From Phyllobacterium zundukense (lineage in GTDB: Bacteria > Pseudomonadota > Alphaproteobacteria > Rhizobiales > Rhizobiaceae): DNA of 64,000 bases. Shown here piece by piece: positions 17,457 to 25,520 of this stretch. The notes beneath the pieces are model-generated. The model was not told the origin of the DNA. It worked only from the letters and a program-made list of their open reading frames with translations, and made no database searches. Every line of letters starts with the position of its first letter. Position 1 is the first letter of the stretch. The stretch spans positions 496,001 to 560,000 of the forward strand of contig NZ_CP104973.1 in the NCBI RefSeq assembly GCF_025452195.1, read 5' to 3'. Position numbers and translations under genes: made by a program.

Positions 17457-18737
17457 CGGCGCGGCAAGAAGCGGCTTCAGAAGCCCGGTCGCGGACATTG
17501 CCGATGCATGCTCGTCAAGAACAGCCTTGAGGCTCGTCTTGCGATAATGTTCCAGATTCTGGATGAAGGTATCGAGCTTTTCACCGGCTTCTTCCACCGT
17601 CACCGTGTCGATGTCGAGCAGAACGTCGGATACACCGATGCGCTTGGCGACTTCCTTGGTCTTGAACTCGTAGGCGATCGGCAGCACCGGCGTGCCGACG
17701 CACAGTGACATGATCATCATGTGCATGCGTGTCGCGACGACAAAATCAAACCCCTTTACGAGAGCCATCAGCTGCTCTGGCGTATGAAATGACGCGTCGA
17801 CGCTGACATGGCTGGCAATCTCGGGATCGAGCTCGGCAACGATCGCCTTGGCTGCCTTGGAATCGTCGTGGGCATATTCCGGCACGCCCTGGCAAGTCGA
17901 CAGGAAGGTCACCTCTTTGCCCTGATCCCGCACCAGCTTGGTGACGATATTGCGAATGGAATCAAGGTAGCGGCGCATGCCGTCCCCGCCACCCTTGACG
18001 TAGTTCCAGTGCCGGACGGAAATAGCGACGCGACCCGTTTTCGGTGTCTGGTCCGCAGCCAGAATCCCTGCGATCCGGTCCGTGTCGGCGAGCGCGAACA
18101 CCGCATCCGCCACCACATGACATTTGCCGGGGTCGTCGACGAGGTCGACGATATGGTCCCTTGACCTTGAATCGCGAAGAAGAATGAGCGGGCTCCGGTC
18201 AAAGACGGGTTTCAGTTCCTGACGATTATAGTCCTTGTTGAAGGGCCCCAGTGACTGCGTGAAGAACACTGGATCCTTGCCGACTATCGCATCGATACGG
18301 AATTGATTGAGACGCCGTTCGAGGTTGTAGTTCTCGACGAGATAGGTTCCACCCGTCGTGATGACGAGGTCAGCGTCCCGGTAGATCTCAAGCGAGCGGC
18401 GGTCGCTCTCGCCGAACAACATCTTGTCGATGGATCCGCCCCTGCCGAAGCGGCGCAGGGCCTCAAGTACAATTCGGTTATAGAGCGGCTTGACGGCGTT
18501 CTTCAGGACGTTTTGATCGTAGCTGTACTTGAAGACGGATTCCGACAGGAGTTTGTGAAATTCGAGATCCGGATACTCCTTCGAAGGGTAAAGTCGTGCC
18601 GCCACCTCCGGCTGGCTGTCGAAGACCTGAAAACGCAAATCTTCACCCCAGACTTTTCTCAGGATGTGCCTGATCGCTAGAAGAATTGCGGCGTCGCCAG
18701 TATTGAGGCAGACCGTGTTCTCGACAATGATTTTCAT
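17403..18737 (-). CDS. polysaccharide pyruvyl transferase family protein (WcaK/CsaB-like)
   Basis: A 444-residue protein starting MKIIVENTVCLNTGDAAILLAI, the N-terminal N-x-GD motif of the family. Later conserved parts are DLVITTGGTYLV, FTQSLGPF, RDSRS and, in the C-terminal half, VATRMHMMIMSLCVGTPVLPIAYE. It would transfer pyruvate from PEP to a sugar of the EPS. It is longer than S. meliloti ExoV and closer in size and motifs to WcaK of colanic acid. An upstream in-frame start at 18791 is less likely because the family begins at MKI. A perfect palindrome containing the PhaR-like motif lies 160 bp upstream. Confidence 0.88.
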   Translation of the reverse strand: MKIIVENTVCLNTGDAAILLAIRHILRKVWGEDLRFQVFDSQPEVAARLYPSKEYPDLEFHKLLSESVFKYSYDQNVLKNAVKPLYNRIVLEALRRFGRGGSIDKMLFGESDRRSLEIYRDADLVITTGGTYLVENYNLERRLNQFRIDAIVGKDPVFFTQSLGPFNKDYNRQELKPVFDRSPLILLRDSRSRDHIVDLVDDPGKCHVVADAVFALADTDRIAGILAADQTPKTGRVAISVRHWNYVKGGGDGMRRYLDSIRNIVTKLVRDQGKEVTFLSTCQGVPEYAHDDSKAAKAIVAELDPEIASHVSVDASFHTPEQLMALVKGFDFVVATRMHMMIMSLCVGTPVLPIAYEFKTKEVAKRIGVSDVLLDIDTVTVEEAGEKLDTFIQNLEHYRKTSLKAVLDEHASAMSATGLLKPLLAAPSTNVAQNLGPDGRQSAA

Positions 18738-18895
18738 AAATCTAACCCTGGTATTTGATTGGCGGCATGGGGTCTGTTGGCTGCAAGTCAATCATAACTG
18801 CGTCCTTTGCGGGCTCAGTCGTCGTAACAACTTGAGCGCATCCGCTCGTATTGACCCCTGATCTATTCCGGAAACAGATTAGTCCATCGCGTTTT

Positions 18896-18912
18896 ATTGT
18901 GCAACGCACAAT
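18896..18912. promoter_or_regulatory. perfect palindrome with TGCRNYGCA core upstream of the pyruvyl transferase
   Basis: ATTGTGC-AAC-GCACAAT is a perfect 7-bp inverted repeat with a 3-bp centre. Its core TGCAACGCA (18900-18908) is followed by CAA. It lies between the stop of the GT2 gene and the start of the pyruvyl transferase gene, both leftward. Confidence 0.55.
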
Positions 18913-18920
18913 ATCCGCGT

Positions 18921-19916
18921 TCAGCTCAGAGCCCGTTTTGAAGTTGCTGGAAACAGATAGCGCAGCTCCGGTTTGACCTGCGGGGCCGTCGATCTGTTTT
19001 TGATGGCTCCATCGATCTTGTCGGTCAGGATGCCCCTCGCGATTGGAAAAACCGCAGACGGATTGCGCAAGCCATAGGCAGCTGCCGCAACAAGTCCCTT
19101 CTGCGACTTGACGTCCAGAAACTGCCGGTGGTGGAACTTGGAGCGAATATGGCGCTCATGCTCGCGGACTGCTTCCAGCCCGCTTCCCGACAGCATGCCG
19201 CTGTCCAGAAGTGCCCTGTCCGCATCGGCGAGTTGTTTCAGATCGTCTGTCCTGTGCCGCCCACTCAGCGAATCCGCACGGACGACGGCGCCATATCCAC
19301 AATTGTTGATGATCTGAAACCGGGCACCCAGGGCCAGCGCCCTCGTATAGAGATCGTAATCCTCGCCGAGCCGCAGCTTTTCATTGTAGCGCAGGCTGTG
19401 GCGATCCAGAAACTCGCGCCGGATGACAGGTTTCAGGAAGCCAAGCTCGCCGCGCTGCTTGTTGCGTCTCGATATATTGCGGTCAACGAATGTCGGCAGA
19501 TCGAGAAACCAGGTTTCCGGAGAAAATTTATCAATGGCGAGTGTGCTGAAGTGGCTGACCCAACGCTGATCGACGAAGACGATGTTGTCGGCGGCCATAT
19601 CCCAGTCCCCGTTCGACAGCAGATGGGAAAAGCGCCCCGGGATAAAGAAATCGTCGGCATCGAGAATACTGATCAGAGCTGCCGAGGAACAGGAGATGGC
19701 GTGATTGCGTGCATGGGATGGACCCCTGTTGACGTCGAAGCGAATGATGCGCAACCGTCCGCTTGCGTCATCGGCCGCTCCGGCGGCTTCCGAAGTTCCG
19801 TCGGTCGAGCCGTCGTCGACGACGATCACTTCCGTCACGTATGTATCCGCCAAGGCGGAGGATATGGCGGCCGCGATAGTGTCGGCTGCGTTCTTCGCAG
19901 CGATGATCACACACAC
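18921..19916 (-). CDS. family 2 glycosyltransferase (possible ExoU type)
   Basis: A 331-residue GT2 enzyme. It has CVIIAAKNAADT, VIVVDDGSTDGT, SILDADD (metal site) and RLGEDYDLY (catalytic acidic pair). It resembles the ExoO homolog at 3869-4798 in length and in the GEDY region, so the two are probably paralogs. S. meliloti ExoU, a side-chain glucosyltransferase, begins in a similar way, but I cannot separate ExoU from ExoW or another specificity. The only available start is a GTG inside a (GT)n repeat at 19908-19918, without a clear ribosome site; no ATG exists upstream before an in-frame stop. Confidence 0.83.
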   Translation of the reverse strand: MCVIIAAKNAADTIAAAISSALADTYVTEVIVVDDGSTDGTSEAAGAADDASGRLRIIRFDVNRGPSHARNHAISCSSAALISILDADDFFIPGRFSHLLSNGDWDMAADNIVFVDQRWVSHFSTLAIDKFSPETWFLDLPTFVDRNISRRNKQRGELGFLKPVIRREFLDRHSLRYNEKLRLGEDYDLYTRALALGARFQIINNCGYGAVVRADSLSGRHRTDDLKQLADADRALLDSGMLSGSGLEAVREHERHIRSKFHHRQFLDVKSQKGLVAAAAYGLRNPSAVFPIARGILTDKIDGAIKNRSTAPQVKPELRYLFPATSKRALS

Positions 19917-20136
19917 ACTATTATCTGGATTATCTGTAATTGCCCCTGCCCTCGACTGTGCGGGTCTGTATTGGGTGCACGAAGGCTCAGCTTATTTGTG
20001 ACCGCGCACCGTGGGAGTCCGTGGGCGTTTGCCGACACCAGACCGGTGTAGCAAGGATACAAATATTTCGGCCTCCCGCAAGAGGCAGACGTCTAGAGCA
20101 AGGTTCCGACGCCCGGAAGTTGCTCCGGATCGCTTA
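19917..20136. other. intergenic region upstream of GT2
   Basis: About 220 bp between the GT2 start and repeat copy 1 with no supported gene. The GT2 promoter must lie here or beyond. No clear -35/-10 pair or operator was recognised. Confidence 0.4.
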
Positions 20137-20279
20137 AGGGTCTGTTGAGATTCATGTCAGGGCGAGGCGAAAACGGTGGTTTTCGAGCACCGGAGCGCAG
20201 CGTACTTTTTGGTACGTGAGCACCGGAGCGCAGAAAAACGCCGTTTGCAGGCCGCCATGGCATGCATATCACAGACCCT
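20137..20279. repeat. 143-bp palindromic MITE-like element, copy 1
   Basis: Bounded by a perfect 9-bp terminal inverted repeat AGGGTCTGT (20137-20145) / ACAGACCCT (20271-20279). The interior has hairpins and a duplicated GAGCACCGGAGCGCAG unit flanking a CGTAC/GTACG stem. Two further copies of identical length lie at 23731-23873 and 30395-30537. The right end overlaps the TAG stop of the ExoX-like gene by 2 nt. It resembles the RIME/Bru-RS class of short palindromic repeats in rhizobia and brucellae; membership needs a database comparison. Confidence 0.85.
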
Positions 20280-20553
20280 AGTGGGTCTCGGTTGGGGTAA
20301 TTGACTTAAACGGCGGTTGCTTGTTGGCGACAGCGCCGGTTTCGTTGGCCCCGGACTGCTTCCACTCGGACCTCCGCGGTTTTTCTCGGGAGACAAGGAA
20401 GAGCACAACCGCGAAATATCCTATCTGGATGACGACCGCGCAAAGGACCGTCTGGACGATCGTTGTCCACAAAGATTGCGTGAGAATGTAGGTCGTGATC
20501 GCAAACGCGATGAGGACGCCGAACATTCCAACTAAAAAATTTGGGAATCTCAT
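20278..20553 (-). CDS. ExoX/SyrA-like small membrane protein, EPS production repressor family
   Basis: A 91-residue protein with two hydrophobic helices (FLVGMFGVLIAFAITTYIL and TVLCAVVIQIGYFAVVLFLV) followed by a basic, Ser/Pro-rich cytosolic tail. This layout is that of the exopolysaccharide production repressor family (ExoX, SyrA). In S. meliloti ExoX lowers EPS output after translation by acting against ExoY. Here it sits about 8 kb from exoY and close to exoF. Its stop codon coincides with the end of repeat copy 1, so insertion of the element may have reshaped its C terminus. Confidence 0.75.
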   Translation of the reverse strand: MRFPNFLVGMFGVLIAFAITTYILTQSLWTTIVQTVLCAVVIQIGYFAVVLFLVSREKPRRSEWKQSGANETGAVANKQPPFKSITPTETH

Positions 20554-20870
20554 GCTCAGCTCCCGTTCGTTATACGGAGAAAAGCTGGCGTATCGTTTCT
20601 TGTCATTTGATCTCCCCCCACAGACGCTAATGCGCGTACATGAATGTTTTTTTGACTGCCAATTTGTCTATACCAAACCCCTTGAGTTTAGATGAAAGCA
20701 CCTCGGCTAATTTTAAGCCGGAATATAACAGTTTTCTTACTTTGTAACCACAATTTTTCTGCGCTTTTGGAGCCGGCGAGGTATTGCGACTCGCGAATAC
20801 AGCGTACAACGCACGCGGACGGCTGAAGCACGTCCTGTCTTCACTCAAAATACGAATTTTCACGTTATGT

Positions 20871-20879
20871 TGCAGCGCA
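20871..20879. promoter_or_regulatory. TGCRNYGCA motif in the exoX-exoF intergenic region
   Basis: TGCAGCGCA matches the 9-bp core but not the SMA extension. It is about 320 bp upstream of the exoX-like start and 540 bp upstream of exoF. Confidence 0.35.
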
Positions 20880-21122
20880 AATAAAAAAAGTACACAATAT
20901 CTCACGGCGGTACAACCCCTCCAATTGTATAGAAGAAGACAAAACTAATTACAATCACTCAACTATATAAGCATATGTAATTATGTTTTTGACGCGAACA
21001 AGGTGGAATTGCCATCACAAATTACATAATACTCCCGTAAAATACACTGTCATTTCCGGCGATTACGACCAAAGAACGCAGCCAAATGCCATTCAACTCG
21101 CATTGTGCAAACGGCGTTCTGT

Positions 21123-21131
21123 TGCAACGCA
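21123..21131. promoter_or_regulatory. TGCRNYGCA motif upstream of exoF
   Basis: TGCAACGCA followed by CAA, a full match to the longer form. It shares the 13-bp TGCAACGCACAAT with the site at 18900. It is about 285 bp upstream of exoF. Confidence 0.5.
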
Positions 21132-21415
21132 CAATTTTTATGATATCTTCCGGACAATCATTCGCGTCCGTTCCAGTCTGACTGGAACGGATATACGAGG
21201 GCGGCGGTATTACCTTCGACGAATGCCTTGTTTTCGACAAGCATTCCGTTGAAATTGGCCTTTTCGGAAGGGACATTGTGATCGTGCGCAAGATCATTCC
21301 CGCCTCATATATGTCACACGATCCTGCTTATGAGGCTGGGGCCGGGTGGCTTTGCTGAGATTTGTGCGGAACAGCCACACCGATCCCGATCGATTTACAG
21401 GAGTAATTGTTGGAA

Positions 21416-22696
21416 ATGACCCCGATTTCCCCGTCTAGTGTATGCTCAGGCATGCCAAGCGGTTTCACCGCTGCAACGCGCTGGTTCTTTTACGGCTGCT
21501 TGCTGCTTCTCATGATGCTGTTGGCGCCGCCTGCCCATGCGGCAGATTACGCCTTGGGCCCAATGGACAAGGTAACTATACGCGTGGTCGAATGGCAGAC
21601 CGCCGAAGGTGCTTTCCGCGAGTGGCCCACGATCACAGGTGATTACCGGGTTGGTCCCTCAGGCACCTTGTCCCTTCCCTTCGCGGGTGAAATAGCAGCG
21701 GGCGGCAAGACCACATCCGAGATTGCCAAGGAGATCGCTACGAACCTCCGGCAGAAACTCGGCCTTAGCGATCTACCGGAAGCCTCCGTCGAGATAGCCG
21801 AGTTTCGGCCAATTTTCGTTTCAGGCGACGTGCAGACGCCAGGAAAATATGCATTCGAGCCTGAAATGACCGTTCTCAAGGCTGTCAGCCTTGCTGGCGG
21901 AATGCCGCGAACGGCCGGGCAGCGCTTCGAGCGGGACTATTTCAATGCGCGCGGGGATTATGATGTCATTGTAGCCGAGCACGACCGGGCGGTCGTCAAA
22001 CTCGCAAGACTGCAAGCCGAATTGGCCAACGAACAGGAAATCAAAGTCCCGGACAATTTGATCGAGAAATCGAACGCCAAGAGACTGATCGACGATGAAA
22101 TGGCAATCATGCGGACGAGGAAGAATTCCCTCGATCTGCAGATCAGTGGGCTGAACGATCTCAAGACGCTCTATACGAACGAAATCAGTTCGCTTGAAAA
22201 AAAGATGGGCGTGCAGAACCGGCAGCTGGATTTGACCCGCAAGCAGCTCAACAGTATTGGCGGCCTGGCGGATCAGGGCCTTGTTGTGAACTCGCGCCTC
22301 CTTGGGTTGCAGACCTCGGTTGCGGACATGGAAGGCAAACTTCTGGATCTTGATACCGCCTCGTTGCGCGCCAAACAGGAAATCAGCAAATCCACCCAGA
22401 ATGAGACCGACCTTGATAACGAGCGCAAGGCAGAATTGGCAACCGAGATGCAGGCGACGCAGGCCGCACTCGATGAAAGCAATTTCAAGCTTCAGATGAA
22501 CAAAAACCTGATGACCGAAGCGCTGGTGAGTGCGCCAGCTGCCTTGGGCAGGGGCAATGGCTCAGATCCTGTTGTCATGCAATACAGCATTGTCCGCAAC
22601 TCCAACGGCAAAACCGAAGAGACGACCGCTGAAGAAGGAACCATCCTGCTGCCCGGCGATGTGGTCAAGGTTAAAATCGACACCGAGCGTTCGTGA
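21416..22696 (+). CDS. exoF: ExoF: outer-membrane polysaccharide export protein (OPX family)
   Basis: A protein of about 426 residues with a long signal peptide (hydrophobic core FFYGCLLLLMMLLAPPAHA). It is followed by the Poly_export domain (YALGPMDKV-x-IRV, YRVGPSGTLSLPFAGEI) and an SLBB-type segment (IFVSGDVQTPGKYAFEPEMTV). The C-terminal half is a long periplasmic coiled coil (about 180-370), as in ExoF, which lacks the lipoprotein and barrel layout of Wza. It works with ExoP and ExoQ in export. ACAGGAG at 21397-21403 serves the start; a TTG at 21410 has better spacing than this ATG, so the N terminus is uncertain by a few residues. Confidence 0.92.
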   Translation: MTPISPSSVCSGMPSGFTAATRWFFYGCLLLLMMLLAPPAHAADYALGPMDKVTIRVVEWQTAEGAFREWPTITGDYRVGPSGTLSLPFAGEIAAGGKTTSEIAKEIATNLRQKLGLSDLPEASVEIAEFRPIFVSGDVQTPGKYAFEPEMTVLKAVSLAGGMPRTAGQRFERDYFNARGDYDVIVAEHDRAVVKLARLQAELANEQEIKVPDNLIEKSNAKRLIDDEMAIMRTRKNSLDLQISGLNDLKTLYTNEISSLEKKMGVQNRQLDLTRKQLNSIGGLADQGLVVNSRLLGLQTSVADMEGKLLDLDTASLRAKQEISKSTQNETDLDNERKAELATEMQATQAALDESNFKLQMNKNLMTEALVSAPAALGRGNGSDPVVMQYSIVRNSNGKTEETTAEEGTILLPGDVVKVKIDTERS

Positions 22697-22701
22697 ACGT
22701 C

Positions 22702-22732
22702 AGAGCGGTTTGCAACCCCTGCTAACCGCTCT
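22702..22732. terminator. hairpin between convergent exoF and hydroxylase genes
   Basis: AGAGCGGTT (22702-22710) and AACCGCTCT (22724-22732) form a perfect 9-bp stem with a 13-nt loop. It sits in the 41-bp gap between two converging stop codons, so it probably serves both transcripts, although neither side has a long U tract. Confidence 0.55.
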
Positions 22733-22737
22733 AAGCC

Positions 22738-23583
22738 TTAAGTCTCGGACTGATTTCGCAAGGTCTCGGCTTCGGCGTAGAAACGTTTTTCCCATTCCTT
22801 GTGGTTGTCGAGGCCTTCGCGGATGAACGGCGTGAAGATTGCCAGATTCATGAGCGCCCAATTGATGAAACGGGCGGGGAGTTTTAGCGGCTTCACGAAA
22901 TCCACGAAGAGGACGACGCGCGTCTTGTCCGTATGGTTCCAGGCTTCGTGTTCGTAGGCATCGTCGAAGATCAGCGCTTTGCCCTCTTGCCAATGACATA
23001 TCCTGTCTTTGACCCGGATGGCGAGCTTGTCGCCTGGCTCCGGCACGATCAAACCGAGATGAAGGCGCAATACTCCGTTGTAAGGGCCTCGATGAGCAGG
23101 CAGGTGCTTGCCAGGTTCGAAGATCGAAAACATGGCTGTCTTCAAGTTGGGAATCCTCTGCACCGCAGCCCATGTCTTGGGACATGCCCGAATGTTCTGT
23201 TCTGACTTCACGCCGAATCCGACCAGGAAGAAGGTCTTCCATTGCCTGTCCGTCGAGATTGTTTTGACGTCCGTCGAAATATCCTGAAATGCCGGCAGTT
23301 CGCTTTGACGCAGAAGAACGCGGTCGAGTTCAGTGCGAATATCCGGCCAAGCCTTCTCTATCTCGCTTGTCCAGGGAAAGACCGCATTGTCATAGACTGG
23401 AGGGTTGCCAAATCTGGCATATTTGAGATTGAGCTTTTCTGCCCAGGAGACGATGCCCATGAAAAAGCGTGTGGTCCTGCTCGGGCGAGCCATCGGCGCA
23501 ATTCCGGCTGTCCCGAATTCCTGCTCGACTTCTTCAGCCCCCGCATTCTGAAGATTTGGTTCCTTCAACGTTCCTTCGGTCAT
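22738..23583 (-). CDS. aspartyl/asparaginyl beta-hydroxylase family protein (LpxO-like)
   Basis: A protein of 281 residues from the ATG at 23583 (GGA 6 nt upstream; an ATG two codons earlier is equally possible). It contains the non-haem Fe(II)/2-oxoglutarate site of the family: HRGPYNGVLRLHLGL, with the first His and the 2-OG-binding Arg, and FDDAYEHEAWN with the distal His. The C terminus has a hydrophobic segment (FINWALMNLAIFTPF). This is the pattern of LpxO, which hydroxylates a lipid A secondary acyl chain at the inner membrane. Lipid A as substrate is inferred from family and envelope context. Confidence 0.82.
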   Translation of the reverse strand: MTEGTLKEPNLQNAGAEEVEQEFGTAGIAPMARPSRTTRFFMGIVSWAEKLNLKYARFGNPPVYDNAVFPWTSEIEKAWPDIRTELDRVLLRQSELPAFQDISTDVKTISTDRQWKTFFLVGFGVKSEQNIRACPKTWAAVQRIPNLKTAMFSIFEPGKHLPAHRGPYNGVLRLHLGLIVPEPGDKLAIRVKDRICHWQEGKALIFDDAYEHEAWNHTDKTRVVLFVDFVKPLKLPARFINWALMNLAIFTPFIREGLDNHKEWEKRFYAEAETLRNQSET

Positions 23584-23730
23584 AATCATTCCAATACGTT
23601 GCTGGCTTTGCGGAACGAGGCGCAATCGTGGATACGTGCGATTCCGGTGACGGCATTCTATTTAGGCGACGATAGACCTCTGCGCCAGATCACTTGCCAA
23701 TTTTTGGCCTAGCGCGTGGGAGATACCTTG

Positions 23731-23873
23731 AGAGCCCGAACCAAAATCCGCCGAGGGGTGGCGAAAATGGTGGTTTTCGAGCACCGAAGCGCAGCGTACA
23801 TTTGGTACGTGAGCATCGGAGCGCATAAAAACGCCATTTGCAGCCCTCCATGGCGAATTTTCGTTCAGGCTCT
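23731..23873. repeat. 143-bp palindromic MITE-like element, copy 2
   Basis: Terminal repeats AGAGCCCGAACCAAAATCCG (23731-23750) and the complement of AGAGCCTGAACGAAAATTCG (23854-23873) match at 17 of 20 positions. The interior matches copies 1 and 3, including the CGTAC...GTACG hairpin. The right terminal repeat contains the TGA stop (23865-23867) of the P-loop kinase gene and encodes its last two residues. Confidence 0.85.
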
Positions 23874-24488
23874 GAGGCTATTCACGATGCCGTCAATCAG
23901 GTCTTCTGTCGTTTTATACGCGTCAACATCAAGGACCTTGCAGCCGTGCTCGCCAACAAGTTCGGCGGTCTTTCGATCGAATAACAGCGTGCGTTCGAGA
24001 AATCTTGAGATCATTCCACGGTTCTGTTCGCTGGCATTGTGGAAACCGCTTGCTTCATAAATACGTGTGCGCAACGTGTCGGGACTGGCTGTCAGCCAGA
24101 CAGCTCCGACTTCCTTCATGCGGTGTCCACTCGTGATAAAAGGCCAAAGTGCAGATCCCTCAAGCACCAGTTTGTCCATACCTTCATCGTGCACCGTAGC
24201 CCGGACGAGTTCCGCGACGAGTGGCGACATCTTGCGGTGATGCAGAATGACGGATTCCAGCAGTTCATTGGCCTTTAAACTCAGATAGTGCTCGGCTACG
24301 TGGGCGGGAACTTTCTTGTTTGACTGTCGCCAGGGCCTGCCAGGGTGCCTGGCAAGGCTGTCCGTCGAAATACAGCGCCAGCCAATTTTGCTCGCCAATG
24401 CGCCTGCGACCCTTGATTTCCCGACATTGGACGAGCCGCCGATCAGGATAATTTTAAGCTGCGGATCAATCCGTGTGTTCAAGGGCAT
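23865..24488 (-). CDS. P-loop kinase-like ATPase (2-phosphoglycerate kinase-related)
   Basis: A 207-residue protein with an N-terminal P-loop GGSSNVGKSRVA at about 17-28, then a STDSLARHPGRPW segment, and DKLVLEGSALWP as a probable Walker B region. It belongs to the broad AAA_33/zeta-toxin/2-phosphoglycerate kinase group of small-molecule kinases. Substrate is unknown. The gene is leftward, 281 bp upstream of the LpxO-like gene. Its last codons and stop lie inside repeat copy 2, so its C terminus was probably set by insertion of the element. Confidence 0.75.
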   Translation of the reverse strand: MPLNTRIDPQLKIILIGGSSNVGKSRVAGALASKIGWRCISTDSLARHPGRPWRQSNKKVPAHVAEHYLSLKANELLESVILHHRKMSPLVAELVRATVHDEGMDKLVLEGSALWPFITSGHRMKEVGAVWLTASPDTLRTRIYEASGFHNASEQNRGMISRFLERTLLFDRKTAELVGEHGCKVLDVDAYKTTEDLIDGIVNSLRA

Positions 24489-24767
24489 TATCCCCGGTCG
24501 AAGGTGAGAGAGAATTTCAAAAACTGTTTATCGCCGACTATTTGCGATGTTCCATTATTTGCAACCAAAATGCACCTTCAGACAAAGAGCAACAGAAAAC
24601 TGTTTTCCAAAGCGCGAACGAGCAACAAAACATTTGATTGTCGCCGCAGATCAATGACATTCGTCTCACGTTTTCTTTCCATCCGGGCGCTTCGGTTTCC
24701 TGACCGCCTGAATCTTGACTTTTTATCGAGTAGTCTTTGTCCCATTCTGCCGAACGGAAATCCTTCC

Positions 24768-25520
24768 ATGTCCAACATCACGACCATAGTATCGACTATG
24801 ACGGCAGCCTTCCTCGGCTCCTTCGTCGAAGTCGTCGAAGCCTTCACCATTATCCTGGCCGTCGGCGTTTCCCGCAGCTGGAAGCCCGCCATCATCGGCA
24901 CGGGGCTCGCGCTCGTCGTTCTGGCCGCTCTGGTCCTGATCCTCGGCCCGCTGCTCGGACTGATCCCGACCGAGCTCCTGCAGTTCGTCATCGGAACCCT
25001 GCTGATCCTGTTTGGAATGCGCTGGCTGCGCAAAGCCATCCTCCGTGCTTCAGGTATTATTGCGCTTCACGATGAAGCAGAAGCCTTTGCGAGGGAGACC
25101 GATCAGCTCAAGCGCCAGGCAGCCGAACGGCGCGCGGACTGGATCGCAGGAATCGCTGCGTTCAAGGCGGTGCTGCTTGAGGGTATCGAAGTGGTCTTCA
25201 TCGTCATCGCGGTTGGCGCCGGGCGCGGCATGCTCGGTTATGCCGCCCTTGGCGCGGCTATAGCGTGCCTCCTGGTACTGATCGTCGGTTTCGTCGTGCA
25301 CAAGCCATTGTCGCAGGTGCCGGAGAACACCTTGAAATTCGTCGTCGGACTTCTACTTACGGCATTCGGCGTCTTCTGGGTTGGTGAAGGCCTTGGCGCC
25401 GATTGGCCGGGTGCCGATCTGTCGCTGATCGCAATCCTTGCCATCCTCGCAATATTCTCGTTTGCCGCCGTACGAATGCTACGCGGGTATTACAGCTCCA
25501 ACGTAAAGGCAGTCGCCTGA
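24768..25520 (+). CDS. multi-spanning membrane protein, COG4280-like, FTR1-related motifs
   Basis: A 250-residue protein with about seven hydrophobic helices. Two glutamate motifs, FVEVVEAFTIILAVG near residue 20 and LLEGIEVVFIVIAVG near residue 140, are internally repeated and recall the REGxE motifs of FTR1-type iron permeases; this suggests a duplicated transporter fold. I relate it to the predicted membrane protein group COG4280. ATG at 24768 is chosen because the first helix follows at once; longer in-frame starts add unlike sequence. It overlaps the next gene (TGATG). Transport of a metal ion is only a guess. Confidence 0.75.
   Translation: MSNITTIVSTMTAAFLGSFVEVVEAFTIILAVGVSRSWKPAIIGTGLALVVLAALVLILGPLLGLIPTELLQFVIGTLLILFGMRWLRKAILRASGIIALHDEAEAFARETDQLKRQAAERRADWIAGIAAFKAVLLEGIEVVFIVIAVGAGRGMLGYAALGAAIACLLVLIVGFVVHKPLSQVPENTLKFVVGLLLTAFGVFWVGEGLGADWPGADLSLIAILAILAIFSFAAVRMLRGYYSSNVKAVA

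Larger units (their letters stand above)
20554..21415. other. AT-rich 860-bp intergenic region upstream of exoF
   Basis: No convincing gene on either strand; small open frames lack ribosome sites and family-like sequence. The region is clearly more AT-rich than its neighbours. It holds two TGCRNYGCA motifs (20871-20879 and 21123-21131). It serves as the divergent upstream region of the exoX-like gene and exoF, with ample room for several regulator sites such as those of MucR-type regulators. Confidence 0.55.

Noticed and set aside
20627..20905. 92-codon minus-strand frame in the AT-rich region
   Set aside because: No ribosome site, unusual composition and no family-like pattern; it also spans a TGCRNYGCA site.
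20983..21252. 89-codon plus-strand frame upstream of exoF
   Set aside because: It lies in noncoding-looking AT-rich DNA, has no ribosome site, and covers another motif site.
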